DNA from: HK1 sp965204915
Lineage (GTDB): Bacteria > Pseudomonadota > Gammaproteobacteria > HK1
NCBI GenBank assembly: GCA_965204915.1
Contig: OZ242023.1
Span: forward strand, 4,216,001 to 4,280,000
Reading direction: 5' to 3'
Length of the DNA: 64,000 nt
Every line of letters starts with the position of its first letter. The stretch's first letter is position 1. Below the pieces are notes generated by a model. It was not told where the DNA came from, did not search any database, and saw only the letters and a list, made by a program, of their open reading frames with translations. The position numbers and the translations under genes are program-made. Shown here piece after piece: positions 34,919-43,054 of the stretch.

Positions 34919-37065
34919 GGCTCGGCGTCCTTGACGAGGCTCGCTTCGCCCTTCCAGAGCGGCTCCTCGCCGGAGAAGAACTGGCCGGTCCTGATCCGCT
35001 CGACGGCATAGTCCGGAAGGGGGCGGATGGTGACGCATCTGCCACCGTCGAGCCCGTTGCGGAAGACGCCGGGGACGAAGTCGAAGTCCAGGTTGTTGAA
35101 GTTGAAGGAGGGTTTCTCGAAATCGGCGGGATCCGCCGGGATCACGTGCAGGAAGAACCTGGGGGTGACGTCCTCTTCGGTACACTGCTCCTTCGTGTAG
35201 ATCAGTTGGTTGTCCGCGTAGTAGACGTCGAAACGGGAGCGGATGACGGGCTCGGTATCTTCGATCAGGTCGAGTACCCGGGGGTCGGCGTACGACGATG
35301 CCTGCCCGGACCGGTCGACGAGGCTCGCTTCACCCTTCCATAACGATCCCTCCTCGCCGATGAAGAACTGGCCGGTCCTGATCCGCTCGATGGCATAGTC
35401 CGGAAGGGGGAGGATGGCGATGCATCGTCCATCGTCGAGCCCGTCGCGGAAGTAGCTGCGGAAGTAGCTGCTGTAGGCGAATTTGGAGTCCAGGTTGTTG
35501 AAGGTGGAGGAGGGATTCTCGAGATCGGCGGGATCCGTCGGGATCACGTGCAGGAAGAACGTGGTGGTGACGTCCTCTTCGGTACACTGCTCCTTCGTGT
35601 AGAACAGTCGATTGTCCGCGTAGTAGACGTCGAAACGGGAGCGGATGACGGGTTCGGTGTCTTCGATCAGATCGAGTACCCGGGGATCGACGTATTCCAC
35701 CCGAATCCAGAGGGAAAGGCAGACACCGGCCACACCGGCCACCCCGGCCGCCAGCAAGGAGGCACGAATCATCCCCTTCATCTTCATCTTCAGGATGGCC
35801 AGGATCAGGCAGGAAAAGCAGAGTCCGTGCATCACGAACAGGAACCTGGCGGTTCTGTAGGGGAGGTCTTCGGAGACGATGAAGTTCGGCACGTTGATCA
35901 GCATCAGGGCCACGATCCAGAAGATGCCAGGAAGCAGGTGAGGCCGGGCTCGATACGCCTCCCAGGCCGAAACCAGCAAGGCCGCGACCAGTGCGAACAG
36001 GGCAAGAGCGGTCAGAGCCTCGCCCAATCGAACGGAGCTTCCGATCCATACCAGCTCGTGGAAGAGATCGAGGTATCGAGAGAAGTTCGTGGTGCCATGC
36101 GCCCACTCATCGAGGGCCCTCTCCAATCTGGAAATCACCTGGTTCAGGAAGGCGGCAAGGGGATCGATGCCGCCCCAGGCGGCGGTCTTGACCAGCAGGC
36201 CGAGGCCATGGCAGGTCAGAAAGCCGGCCAGGTAGAGCCCGATGCACCGGACCGCCTGCTCGACCCTCTCGCGCACCGCCGCACGCTCGTGCCCGAAGTA
36301 CGCAATCAGTCCAATCAGGGTGACGGCGAGAAACGTGTGTCCATCCGCCAGCCACAGGTACGACGACACCATTCCCGTGACGAAGGAGAAGAAGCGCGCC
36401 CTTCCCCACGGCGCCGCGCCCGGCGCCCGGAAGCGCATCAGGAACGCCAGAACGGCCGCCGACAGAACCGCCCAGGCATAGGGCATGCCGTTGGCCACGT
36501 CCCCGAAGGAATCGACCCCGGAATGGAAGGCGCCCAGGAGGATCAGCGGAGAGATGACCGCGAGAGCCTTCGGGGACAGCAGCAGCACCGCGACGGCCAG
36601 CAGGGCGTACGCCAGCCGGGTGGCGGTCTTGGTCAGCTCGCGGAGCTCGTACACGGAGAGTGCGCGCAAGGCGATGGCGTAGAGCGCCTTGCTGCCCCAC
36701 CAGTAGCGGGTTTTGAGAAGTCCGCTGTGCGGCTCCCTGCCGCCCGACCCCTCCCGCAGAGCACGACAATAGCCATACGACGGGTACACGATGAACACCC
36801 GCACCAGCAGGGCGTCTTTCAAGGGGGAGCCTCCCCCCCGAGCACCTGCCATGACCGCGGACGACATCTCGCAGTACTCGTAGGCTATCTTGAATCCGCG
36901 AGCGTGCCCTGCGTCCCATCGTGCCGCCTCGATCTCGGCTTGAAATCTCTGCTTCGCCACCTCGTAGGGGAGCTGGTTGCCGGCATGGTGCAAGAGGAAG
37001 AAGAACGCGGTGCCGGCAACCAGTGCCGCGGTGTATATCGAGAGAGGCCTGAACCAGGCCCTCAT
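34915..37065 (-). CDS. Array paralog F: polytopic membrane protein with chimeric C-terminus
   Basis: 716 residues from the ATG at 37065, overlapping the stop of a methyltransferase remnant. It has two C-terminal domains with an internal boundary repeat at 35287-35345. In the first domain LIYTKEQC is LFYTKEQC, and it shares the FRSYFRDG insertion with D. It ends in SLVKDAEP, like E and H. It is part of the overlapping run H-G and F-E-D, so these genes are probably co-transcribed from upstream of the methyltransferase. Confidence 0.75.
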   Translation of the reverse strand: MRAWFRPLSIYTAALVAGTAFFFLLHHAGNQLPYEVAKQRFQAEIEAARWDAGHARGFKIAYEYCEMSSAVMAGARGGGSPLKDALLVRVFIVYPSYGYCRALREGSGGREPHSGLLKTRYWWGSKALYAIALRALSVYELRELTKTATRLAYALLAVAVLLLSPKALAVISPLILLGAFHSGVDSFGDVANGMPYAWAVLSAAVLAFLMRFRAPGAAPWGRARFFSFVTGMVSSYLWLADGHTFLAVTLIGLIAYFGHERAAVRERVEQAVRCIGLYLAGFLTCHGLGLLVKTAAWGGIDPLAAFLNQVISRLERALDEWAHGTTNFSRYLDLFHELVWIGSSVRLGEALTALALFALVAALLVSAWEAYRARPHLLPGIFWIVALMLINVPNFIVSEDLPYRTARFLFVMHGLCFSCLILAILKMKMKGMIRASLLAAGVAGVAGVCLSLWIRVEYVDPRVLDLIEDTEPVIRSRFDVYYADNRLFYTKEQCTEEDVTTTFFLHVIPTDPADLENPSSTFNNLDSKFAYSSYFRSYFRDGLDDGRCIAILPLPDYAIERIRTGQFFIGEEGSLWKGEASLVDRSGQASSYADPRVLDLIEDTEPVIRSRFDVYYADNQLIYTKEQCTEEDVTPRFFLHVIPADPADFEKPSFNFNNLDFDFVPGVFRNGLDGGRCVTIRPLPDYAVERIRTGQFFSGEEPLWKGEASLVKDAEP

Positions 37066-37183
37066 GGCTCGGCGTCCTTGCGGAAGACGGCGGCGAAGCT
37101 CGACCCGATCATGCCCGTCAAGGTACTGGCGACACGCGCCGGCCGCAAACGCCAGCGCCAGGGTGGGAAGATCGCGCACCACT
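37062..37183 (-). pseudogene. Methyltransferase 3' remnant upstream of paralog F
   Basis: Same structure as the remnant at 30491-30612 (GMIGSSFAAVFRKDAEP end), fused to boundary repeat DNA at its 5' side. Confidence 0.8.
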
Positions 37184-37251
37184 CCGGCACGGCCGGAGAC
37201 GATGCCTGCCCGGATCGGTCGACGAGGCTCGCTTCACTCATCCAGAACGGC
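37184..37251. repeat. Array boundary repeat, intergenic copy 4
   Basis: GAGACGATGCCTGCCCGGAT, then CGGTCGACGAGGCTCGCTTCAC, running into the end of paralog G. Confidence 0.8.
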
Positions 37252-39348
37252 CTCACCCTTCCAGAGCGGCTCCTCGCCGGAGAAGAACTGGCCGGTCCTG
37301 ATCCGCTCGACGGCATAGTCCGGAAGAGGGCGGATGGTGACGCATCTGCCACCGTCGAGCCCGTTGCGGAAGACGACGGGGATGAAGTCGAAGTCCAGGT
37401 TGTTGAAGGAGGGATTTTCGAGATCGGCGGGCTCCTTCGGGATCACGTGCAGGAAGAACCTGGGGGTGACGTCCTCTTCGGTACACTGCTCCTTCGTGTA
37501 GATTAGCCGGTTGTCCGCGTAGTAGACGTCGAAACGGGAGCGGATGACGGGTTGGGTGTCCTCGATCAGGTCGAGTACCCGGGGGTCGGCGTACGACGAC
37601 GCCTGCCCGGACCGGTCGGCGAGGCTCGCTTCACCCTTCCATAACGATCCCTCCTCGCCGATGAAGAACTGGCCGGTCCTGATCCGCTCGATGGCATAGT
37701 TCGGAAGGGGGAGGATGGTGACGCATCGTCCATCGTCGAGCCCATAGTGGGAGTAGCTGCGGAAGAAGAAGAAGTCCAGGTTGTTGAAGGAGAAGGATGG
37801 ATTCCCGAGATCGTCGGGCTCCGTCGGGATCACGTGCAGGAAGAACTTGGTGGTGACGTCCTCTTCGGTACACTGCTCCTTCGTGTAGATCAGTCGATTG
37901 TCCGCGTAGTAGACGTCGAAACGGGAGTGGATGACGGGCTCGGTGTCTTCGATCAATTCGAGCACCCGGGAATCGGCGTATTCCACCCATATCCGGGAGG
38001 AAAGGTAGACACCGGCCACACCGGCCACCCCGGCCGCCAGCAAGGAGGCACGAATCATCCCCTTCATCTTCATCTTCAGGATGGCCAGGATCAGACCGGA
38101 AAAGCAGAGTCCGTGCATCACGAACAGGAACCTGGCGGTTCTGTAGGGGAGGTCTTCGGCGACGATGAAGTTCGGCACGTTGACCAGCATCAGGGTCACG
38201 ATCCAGAGGATGCCCGGAAGCAGGTGGGGCCGGGCTCGATACGCCTCCCAGGCCGAAACCAGCAAGGCCGCGACCAGTGCGCACAGGGCAAGAGCGGTCA
38301 GAACCTCGCCTGATCGAACGGAGCTTCCACTCCATCCCAACACGTGGAAGAACTCGAGGTATCGAGAGACGTCCGTGGTGCCATCCGCCCACTCATAGTG
38401 GGTCCTCTCCAATCTGGAAATCACCCGGTTCAAGGAGTCGGCAAGGGGATCGATGCCACCCCAGGCGGCGGTCTTGACCAGCAGGCCGAGGCCGTAGCAG
38501 GCCAGAAAGCCGGCCAGGTAGAGCCCGATGCACCGGACCGCCTGCTCGACCCTCTCGCGCACCGCCGCACGCTCGTGCCCGAAGTACGCAATCAGTCCAA
38601 TCAGGGTGACGGCGAGAAACGTGTGTCCATCCGCCAGCCACAGGTACGACGACACCATTCCCGTGACGAAGGAGAAGAAGCGCGCCCTTCCCCACGGCGC
38701 CGCGCCCGGCGCCCGGAAGCGCATCAGGAACGCCAGAACGGCCGCCGACAGAACCGCCCAGGCATAGGGCATGCCGTTGGCCACGTCCCCGAAGGAATCG
38801 ATCCCGGAATGGAAGGCGCCGAGGAAGATCAGCGGAGAGATGACCGCGAGAGCCTTCGGGGACAGCAGCAGCACCGCGACGGCCAGCAGGGCGTACGCCA
38901 GCCGGGTGGCGGTCTTGGTCAGCTCGCGGAGCTCGTACACGGAGAGTGCGCGCAAGGCGATGGCGTAGAGCGCCTTGCTGCCCCACCAGTAGCGGAGTTT
39001 GAGGAGTATGCTGTCCGGCTCCCCGCCGCCCAACGCCTCCCGCAGATCACGACAATAGTCATACGGGTGTATGAAGAACACCCGCACCAGCAGGACGTCT
39101 CTGAAGGGAGAGCCTCCCCCCCGAGCACCTTCCATGACCGCGGACGACAGCTCGCAGTACTCCCAGGTTCCCTTGAATCCGCGAGCGTACCCTGCGTCCC
39201 ATTGTGCCGCCTCGAGCTCGGCTTGAAATCTCTGCTTCGCCAGGTCGTAGGGGATCTGGTTGCCGGCGTGGTGCAAGAGGAAGAAGAACGCGGTGCCGGC
39301 AACCAGTGCCGCGGTGTATATCGAGAGAGGCCTGAACCAGGCCCTCAC
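37234..39348 (-). CDS. Array paralog G: polytopic membrane protein, duplicated C-terminal domain
   Basis: 704 residues from a GTG at 39348, the only non-ATG start among paralogs C-H. It overlaps the stop of H by four bases (GTGA). As in A, the first loop reads PYDLAKQRFQAEL where other members have PYEVAKQRF. The first C-terminal domain has a compressed FFFFRSYSHYGLDDGRC stretch. The internal boundary repeat (37592-37645) encodes SLADRSGQASSYADPRVLDL. It ends in AVLDE. Confidence 0.75.
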   Translation of the reverse strand: MRAWFRPLSIYTAALVAGTAFFFLLHHAGNQIPYDLAKQRFQAELEAAQWDAGYARGFKGTWEYCELSSAVMEGARGGGSPFRDVLLVRVFFIHPYDYCRDLREALGGGEPDSILLKLRYWWGSKALYAIALRALSVYELRELTKTATRLAYALLAVAVLLLSPKALAVISPLIFLGAFHSGIDSFGDVANGMPYAWAVLSAAVLAFLMRFRAPGAAPWGRARFFSFVTGMVSSYLWLADGHTFLAVTLIGLIAYFGHERAAVRERVEQAVRCIGLYLAGFLACYGLGLLVKTAAWGGIDPLADSLNRVISRLERTHYEWADGTTDVSRYLEFFHVLGWSGSSVRSGEVLTALALCALVAALLVSAWEAYRARPHLLPGILWIVTLMLVNVPNFIVAEDLPYRTARFLFVMHGLCFSGLILAILKMKMKGMIRASLLAAGVAGVAGVYLSSRIWVEYADSRVLELIEDTEPVIHSRFDVYYADNRLIYTKEQCTEEDVTTKFFLHVIPTEPDDLGNPSFSFNNLDFFFFRSYSHYGLDDGRCVTILPLPNYAIERIRTGQFFIGEEGSLWKGEASLADRSGQASSYADPRVLDLIEDTQPVIRSRFDVYYADNRLIYTKEQCTEEDVTPRFFLHVIPKEPADLENPSFNNLDFDFIPVVFRNGLDGGRCVTIRPLPDYAVERIRTGQFFSGEEPLWKGEAVLDE

Positions 39349-41492
39349 GGCTCGGCGTCCTTGACGAGGCTCGCTTCACCCTTCCAGAGCGGCTCCTCGC
39401 CGGAGAAGAACTGGCCGGTCCTGATTCGCTCGATGGCATAGTCCGGCAGGGAGCGGATGGAGACGCATCGTCCATCGTCGAGCCCATTGCGGAAGACGCC
39501 GGGGATGAAGTCGAAGTCCCGGTTGTTGAAGGAGGGTTTCTCGAGATCGGCGGGATCCGCCGGGATCACGTGCAGGAAGAACCTGGGGGTGACGTCCTCT
39601 TCGGTACACTGCTCCTTCGTGTAGATCAGCCGGTTGTCCGCGTAGTAGACGTCGAAACGGGAGCGGATGACGGGTTCGGTGTCTTCGATCAGATCGAGTA
39701 CCCGGGGATCTTCGTAAGGCGACCCCTGCCCGGACCGGTTGACGAGACTCGCTTCGCCCTTCCAGATCGACTCACCGGAGGGGGTGAACTGGCCGGTCCT
39801 GAATCGCTCGATGGCATAGCCCGGAAGGGGGTGGATGGTGACGCATCGTCCATCGTCGAGCCTGTTGCGGAAGACGCTGGGGACGAACAAGATGCCCAAG
39901 TTGTTGAAGGAGGTGAAGGAGGGATTCTCGAAATCGGCGGGATCCGCCGGGATCACGTGCAGGAAGAACTTGGGAGTGACGTCTTCTTCGGTACACTGCT
40001 CTTTCGTGTAGATCAATCGAGTGTCCGCGTAGTAGACGTCGAAACGGGAGCGGATGACGGGCTCGGTGTCTTCGATCGATTCGAGTATCCGGGGGTCGGC
40101 GTATTCCACCCATATCCGGGAGGAGAGGTAGACACCCGCCACCCCGGCCGCCAGCAAGGAGGCACGAATCATCCCCTTCGTCTTCATCTTCATCTTCAGG
40201 ATGGCCAGGATCAGGCAGGAAAAGCAGAGTCCGTGCATCACGAACAGGAACCTGGCGGTTCTGTAGGGGATGTCTTCGGAGACGATGAAGTTCGGCACGT
40301 TGACCAGCATCAGGGCCACGATCCAGAGGACGCCCGGAAGCAGGCGAGGCCGGGCTCGATACGCCTCCCAGACCGAAATCGGCAAGGCCGCGACCAGTGC
40401 AAACAGGGCAAGAGGGGTCAGAACCCCGCCCGCAAGAGCGACCAGGATCCCGCCCGATCGAACGGAGCTTCCGCTCCATCCCAGCTCGTGGAAGGATTCG
40501 AGGTATCGAGAGAAGTCCGTGGCGCCACTCGCCAAATCACTGTTGGTCCACTTGAATACGAGAATCACCTGGTTCAGGAAGTCGGCAAGGGGATCGATGC
40601 CGCCCCAGGCGGCGGTCTTGACCAGCAGGCCGAGGCCATAGCAGATCAGAAAGCCGGCCAGGTAGAGCCCGATGCACCGGACCGCCTGCTCGACCCTCTC
40701 GCGCACCGCCGCACGCTCGTGCCCGAAGTACGCAATCAATCCAATCAGGGTGACGGCTAGAAAGGTGTGCCCATCCCCCAGCCACAGGTACGACGACACC
40801 ATTCCCGCGACGAAGGAGAAGAAGCGCGCCCTTCCCCACGGCGCCGCGCCCGGCGCCCGGAAGCGCATCAGGAACGCCAGAACGGCCGCCGACAGAACCG
40901 CCCAGGCATAGGGCATGCCGTTGGCCACGTCCCCGAAGTAATCGACCCCGGAATGGAAGGCGCCGAGGAGGATCAGCGGAGAGATGACCGCGAGAGCCTT
41001 CGGGGACAGCAGCAGCGCCGCGACGGCCAGCAGGGCGTACGCCAGCCGGGTGGCGGTCTTGGTCAGCTCGCGAAGCTCGTACACGGAGAGTGCGCGCAAG
41101 GCGATGGCGTAGAGCGCCTTGCTGCCCCACCAGTAGCGGGTGATGAGGGGTCTGCTGTCCGGCTCCCCGCCGCCCGCCGCCTCCCACAGGGCATCACAAT
41201 AGCCATGCGGGTGCACGAACACCGGCACCAGCAGGGCGTCTCTGAAGGGAGAGATCCCGCCCCCTCGCGCACCTGCCATGACCGCGGACGACAGCTCGCA
41301 GTACTCGTAGGTCGTCTTGAATCCGCGAGCGTACCCTGCGTCCCGTTGCGCCGCGTCGAACTCGGCTTGAAATCTCTGCTTCGCCACCTCGTAGGGGAGC
41401 TGGTTGCCGGCATGGTGCAAGAGGAAGAAGAACGCGGTGCCGGCAGCCATTGCCACGGTGTATATCGAGAGAGGCCTGAACCAGGCCCTCAT
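39345..41492 (-). CDS. Array paralog H: polytopic membrane protein, first gene of the array operon
   Basis: 715 residues. The ATG at 41492 overlaps the stop of the intact methyltransferase (ATGA). It is the most distinct of C-H: the first helix reads IYTVAMAAGTAFFFLLHHAG, and it carries the LAGGVLTPLALFALVAA insertion shared with B. The linker between the two C-terminal domains is EASLVNRSGQGSPYEDPRVL, encoded at 39712-39770. It ends SLVKDAEP like E and F. As the promoter-proximal copy with an intact methyltransferase ahead of it, it best shows the ancestral gene order. Confidence 0.75.
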   Translation of the reverse strand: MRAWFRPLSIYTVAMAAGTAFFFLLHHAGNQLPYEVAKQRFQAEFDAAQRDAGYARGFKTTYEYCELSSAVMAGARGGGISPFRDALLVPVFVHPHGYCDALWEAAGGGEPDSRPLITRYWWGSKALYAIALRALSVYELRELTKTATRLAYALLAVAALLLSPKALAVISPLILLGAFHSGVDYFGDVANGMPYAWAVLSAAVLAFLMRFRAPGAAPWGRARFFSFVAGMVSSYLWLGDGHTFLAVTLIGLIAYFGHERAAVRERVEQAVRCIGLYLAGFLICYGLGLLVKTAAWGGIDPLADFLNQVILVFKWTNSDLASGATDFSRYLESFHELGWSGSSVRSGGILVALAGGVLTPLALFALVAALPISVWEAYRARPRLLPGVLWIVALMLVNVPNFIVSEDIPYRTARFLFVMHGLCFSCLILAILKMKMKTKGMIRASLLAAGVAGVYLSSRIWVEYADPRILESIEDTEPVIRSRFDVYYADTRLIYTKEQCTEEDVTPKFFLHVIPADPADFENPSFTSFNNLGILFVPSVFRNRLDDGRCVTIHPLPGYAIERFRTGQFTPSGESIWKGEASLVNRSGQGSPYEDPRVLDLIEDTEPVIRSRFDVYYADNRLIYTKEQCTEEDVTPRFFLHVIPADPADLEKPSFNNRDFDFIPGVFRNGLDDGRCVSIRSLPDYAIERIRTGQFFSGEEPLWKGEASLVKDAEP

Positions 41493-42214
41493 GGGTCGGC
41501 GTCCTTGCGGAAGACGGCGACGAAGCTCGACCCGATCATGCCCACCAGGGGACCGTCGACACGCGCCAGCCGCAAGCGCCAGGGAGGGAAGATCGCGAAC
41601 CACTCGTCGAGCACGAGTCCCGCGGACCCCGCCGCCGACCGCACCTGCGGCGGCGCATGGAGGATCAGGTCGTATGAAGCGGAACCGCGCAACCGGTTGA
41701 GGATGAGCAACGCGGTGGAGGCCATCCGGTGGACCAGCGCCGCACGGTTGGACCAGACGATCACCAGGCGCCCGCCTGGCCGCAGCACCCGCGCCACTTC
41801 ATTCAGCATGCGGCCGACGGCCTCGGCGTCGTACTGCTGCGCGAACTCGACGTTCACCACCAGATCCGCGACGCCGTCCGCCAGAGGCAAGTCGAATGCA
41901 TCGCCACGGACCGCGCCCAGCCCGTTCCGCCCTGCTTGCCGGCAGGCGGCGGCGTTGAAGTCCACGCCGACGACCCGACGCCCGGCCCGGACCAGGGGCA
42001 GGGTTATCAACCCCGCGCCGCAGCCGAGGTCCACCACCATCCCCGATCCGGCGCCGACCGCGTCCAGCACCAGCTCCCGTTCCCGCAGGAAAAAAGTCTC
42101 GGAAAGGTAGCCGGACGCCCTGGGACTGGCGCCGCCGAAGGCTTCGCGCAGCTCGTCGTAGATCTTGTCCGCCCTGGTGTCCGCTCGGGTCATGGCCGTT
42201 GCCACGCGAACCAT
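41489..42214 (-). CDS. SAM-dependent class I methyltransferase
   Basis: 241 residues. Motif I is VVDLGCGAGLITLPLVRAG, followed by the acidic VVGVDFNAAA loop, then RGDAFDLPLADGVADLVVNV, then the ARVLRPGGRLVIVWSN motif. This is a UbiE/type 11-like fold acting on a small molecule, lipid or sugar. It sits at the head of the array operon with a four-base overlap to paralog H. Remnants of its 3' end occur upstream of C, F and the broken copy at 44.8 kb. Methylation of a surface glycan or its lipid carrier is inferred. The upstream side is joined to a FemAB-like remnant. Confidence 0.87.
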   Translation of the reverse strand: MVRVATAMTRADTRADKIYDELREAFGGASPRASGYLSETFFLRERELVLDAVGAGSGMVVDLGCGAGLITLPLVRAGRRVVGVDFNAAACRQAGRNGLGAVRGDAFDLPLADGVADLVVNVEFAQQYDAEAVGRMLNEVARVLRPGGRLVIVWSNRAALVHRMASTALLILNRLRGSASYDLILHAPPQVRSAAGSAGLVLDEWFAIFPPWRLRLARVDGPLVGMIGSSFVAVFRKDADP

Positions 42215-42556
42215 CGTCTTGCACCGCGGGAGAACCGGCGCGCAAGATGGTCATCCCGCGGTCTCGATGGTCTCATTCGAAGTGTCCCCCCGGCGCCATG
42301 CACCGGCCGCCGCAGAAGGTGCAGGGGCTCAGTGGTCCGCAAGGTAACGGCACAGCCCGGGGCCGACCCGATCGGTGACCGGATTGGGCAAGGCACGCCG
42401 GAGCTTCTGTGCCGCCCCGTAGCGGCGATGGTTGCGGGTCCCCCAGCACACGGACGTTGAATGCACGGTCCTTCATTTCCCGCGCAAGCTCCTGTGCTTC
42501 GGCGGCGTTCAGGTCGGTGTAGCTGAGACCGGGCAGACAGGCGAACACCGGCGCGG
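42209..42556 (-). pseudogene. Deleted copy of the FemAB/GNAT-like gene
   Basis: The 3' end (42209-42420) and an internal piece (FACLPGLSYTDLNAAEAQEL and RAFNVRVLGDPQP, about 42440-42556) match the intact gene at 44995-45909. The roughly 180-residue acyltransferase domain between them is gone. Non-coding DNA beyond the stop is also duplicated. Confidence 0.8.
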
Positions 42557-42720
42557 TCCAGCGCCTCGCTTTCGTTACCACTGTAGTCGTACTCCAGGTC
42601 GATGGAGAGTACGGCGATCTTGTGGGGCGAGCGCCGGCTTTCGACGGCATGCGCCTTTGCATCAAACGTTTTCGTCGCCACCAGCTCCTGGGGCCTCCTC
42701 CCCGTGCCGTGCCAACTCAT
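42553..42720 (-). pseudogene. Polysaccharide deacetylase-like N-terminal remnant
   Basis: It reads RSPHKIAVLSIDLEYDYSGN then ESEALDR, similar to the first strand and Asp-containing motif of NodB-type polysaccharide deacetylases. It then jumps into the FemAB remnant. It overlaps the end of the DUF2304 gene. The family call rests on about 30 residues. Confidence 0.45.
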
Positions 42721-43054
42721 GCTTGAGGATGGACACTTCCTGCACCAGATTCTTGATCTTGTCGGAGAATTCGCTGATCTTCACGGAAAGCTGGAGGATC
42801 AGCAGCGCACACATGAAGATGCCGAGAAAGAGCACCACCGTCACAACGTCCCCGATGTCGGCCCACTTTGCGAAGACGGCCACCGGCGCAAGCCACCACT
42901 GGTAGGTCATGAACACCAGCGTCAGCACGATCCACAACACCGCGTAGCGTTCCTGCAGGTGGTTTCTGCGGATCAGCTCGAGCACGAACGCCAGGATCGC
43001 GAACCCGAAGAGGAAAGAAAAAACGGCGTGCGCAACCGGAATCCCCTCGGCCAT
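42662..43054 (-). CDS. DUF2304 membrane protein
   Basis: 130 residues. Three hydrophobic segments (AVFSFLFGFAILAFVLELIR, AVLWIVLTLVFMTYQWWLA and VVTVVLFLGIFMCALLILQL) flank the conserved RRNHLQERYAVLW motif. The family usually follows a DPM1-like GT2 gene in glycan operons, exactly as here, where the GT2 stop abuts its ATG. The C-terminal 30 residues form a predicted coiled coil (ISEFSDKIKNLVQEVSILKH). Its function in lipid-linked sugar handling is not established. Confidence 0.8.
   Translation of the reverse strand: MAEGIPVAHAVFSFLFGFAILAFVLELIRRNHLQERYAVLWIVLTLVFMTYQWWLAPVAVFAKWADIGDVVTVVLFLGIFMCALLILQLSVKISEFSDKIKNLVQEVSILKHELARHGEEAPGAGGDENV

Noticed and set aside
32786..35185. Paralog E as a 799-residue protein starting at 35185
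   Set aside because: The first 89 residues are the out-of-frame end of paralog F; the ATG at 34918 matches all paralog starts and overlaps the F stop.
28824..41400. Long plus-strand open frames antisense to the whole array (for example 28824-31073, 33407-35011, 35548-37506)
   Set aside because: They are rich in Gln, Glu, Asp, Arg and Gly with no hydrophobic core or family motif, lie exactly antisense to recognisable membrane proteins, and recur because the sense genes are repeated.
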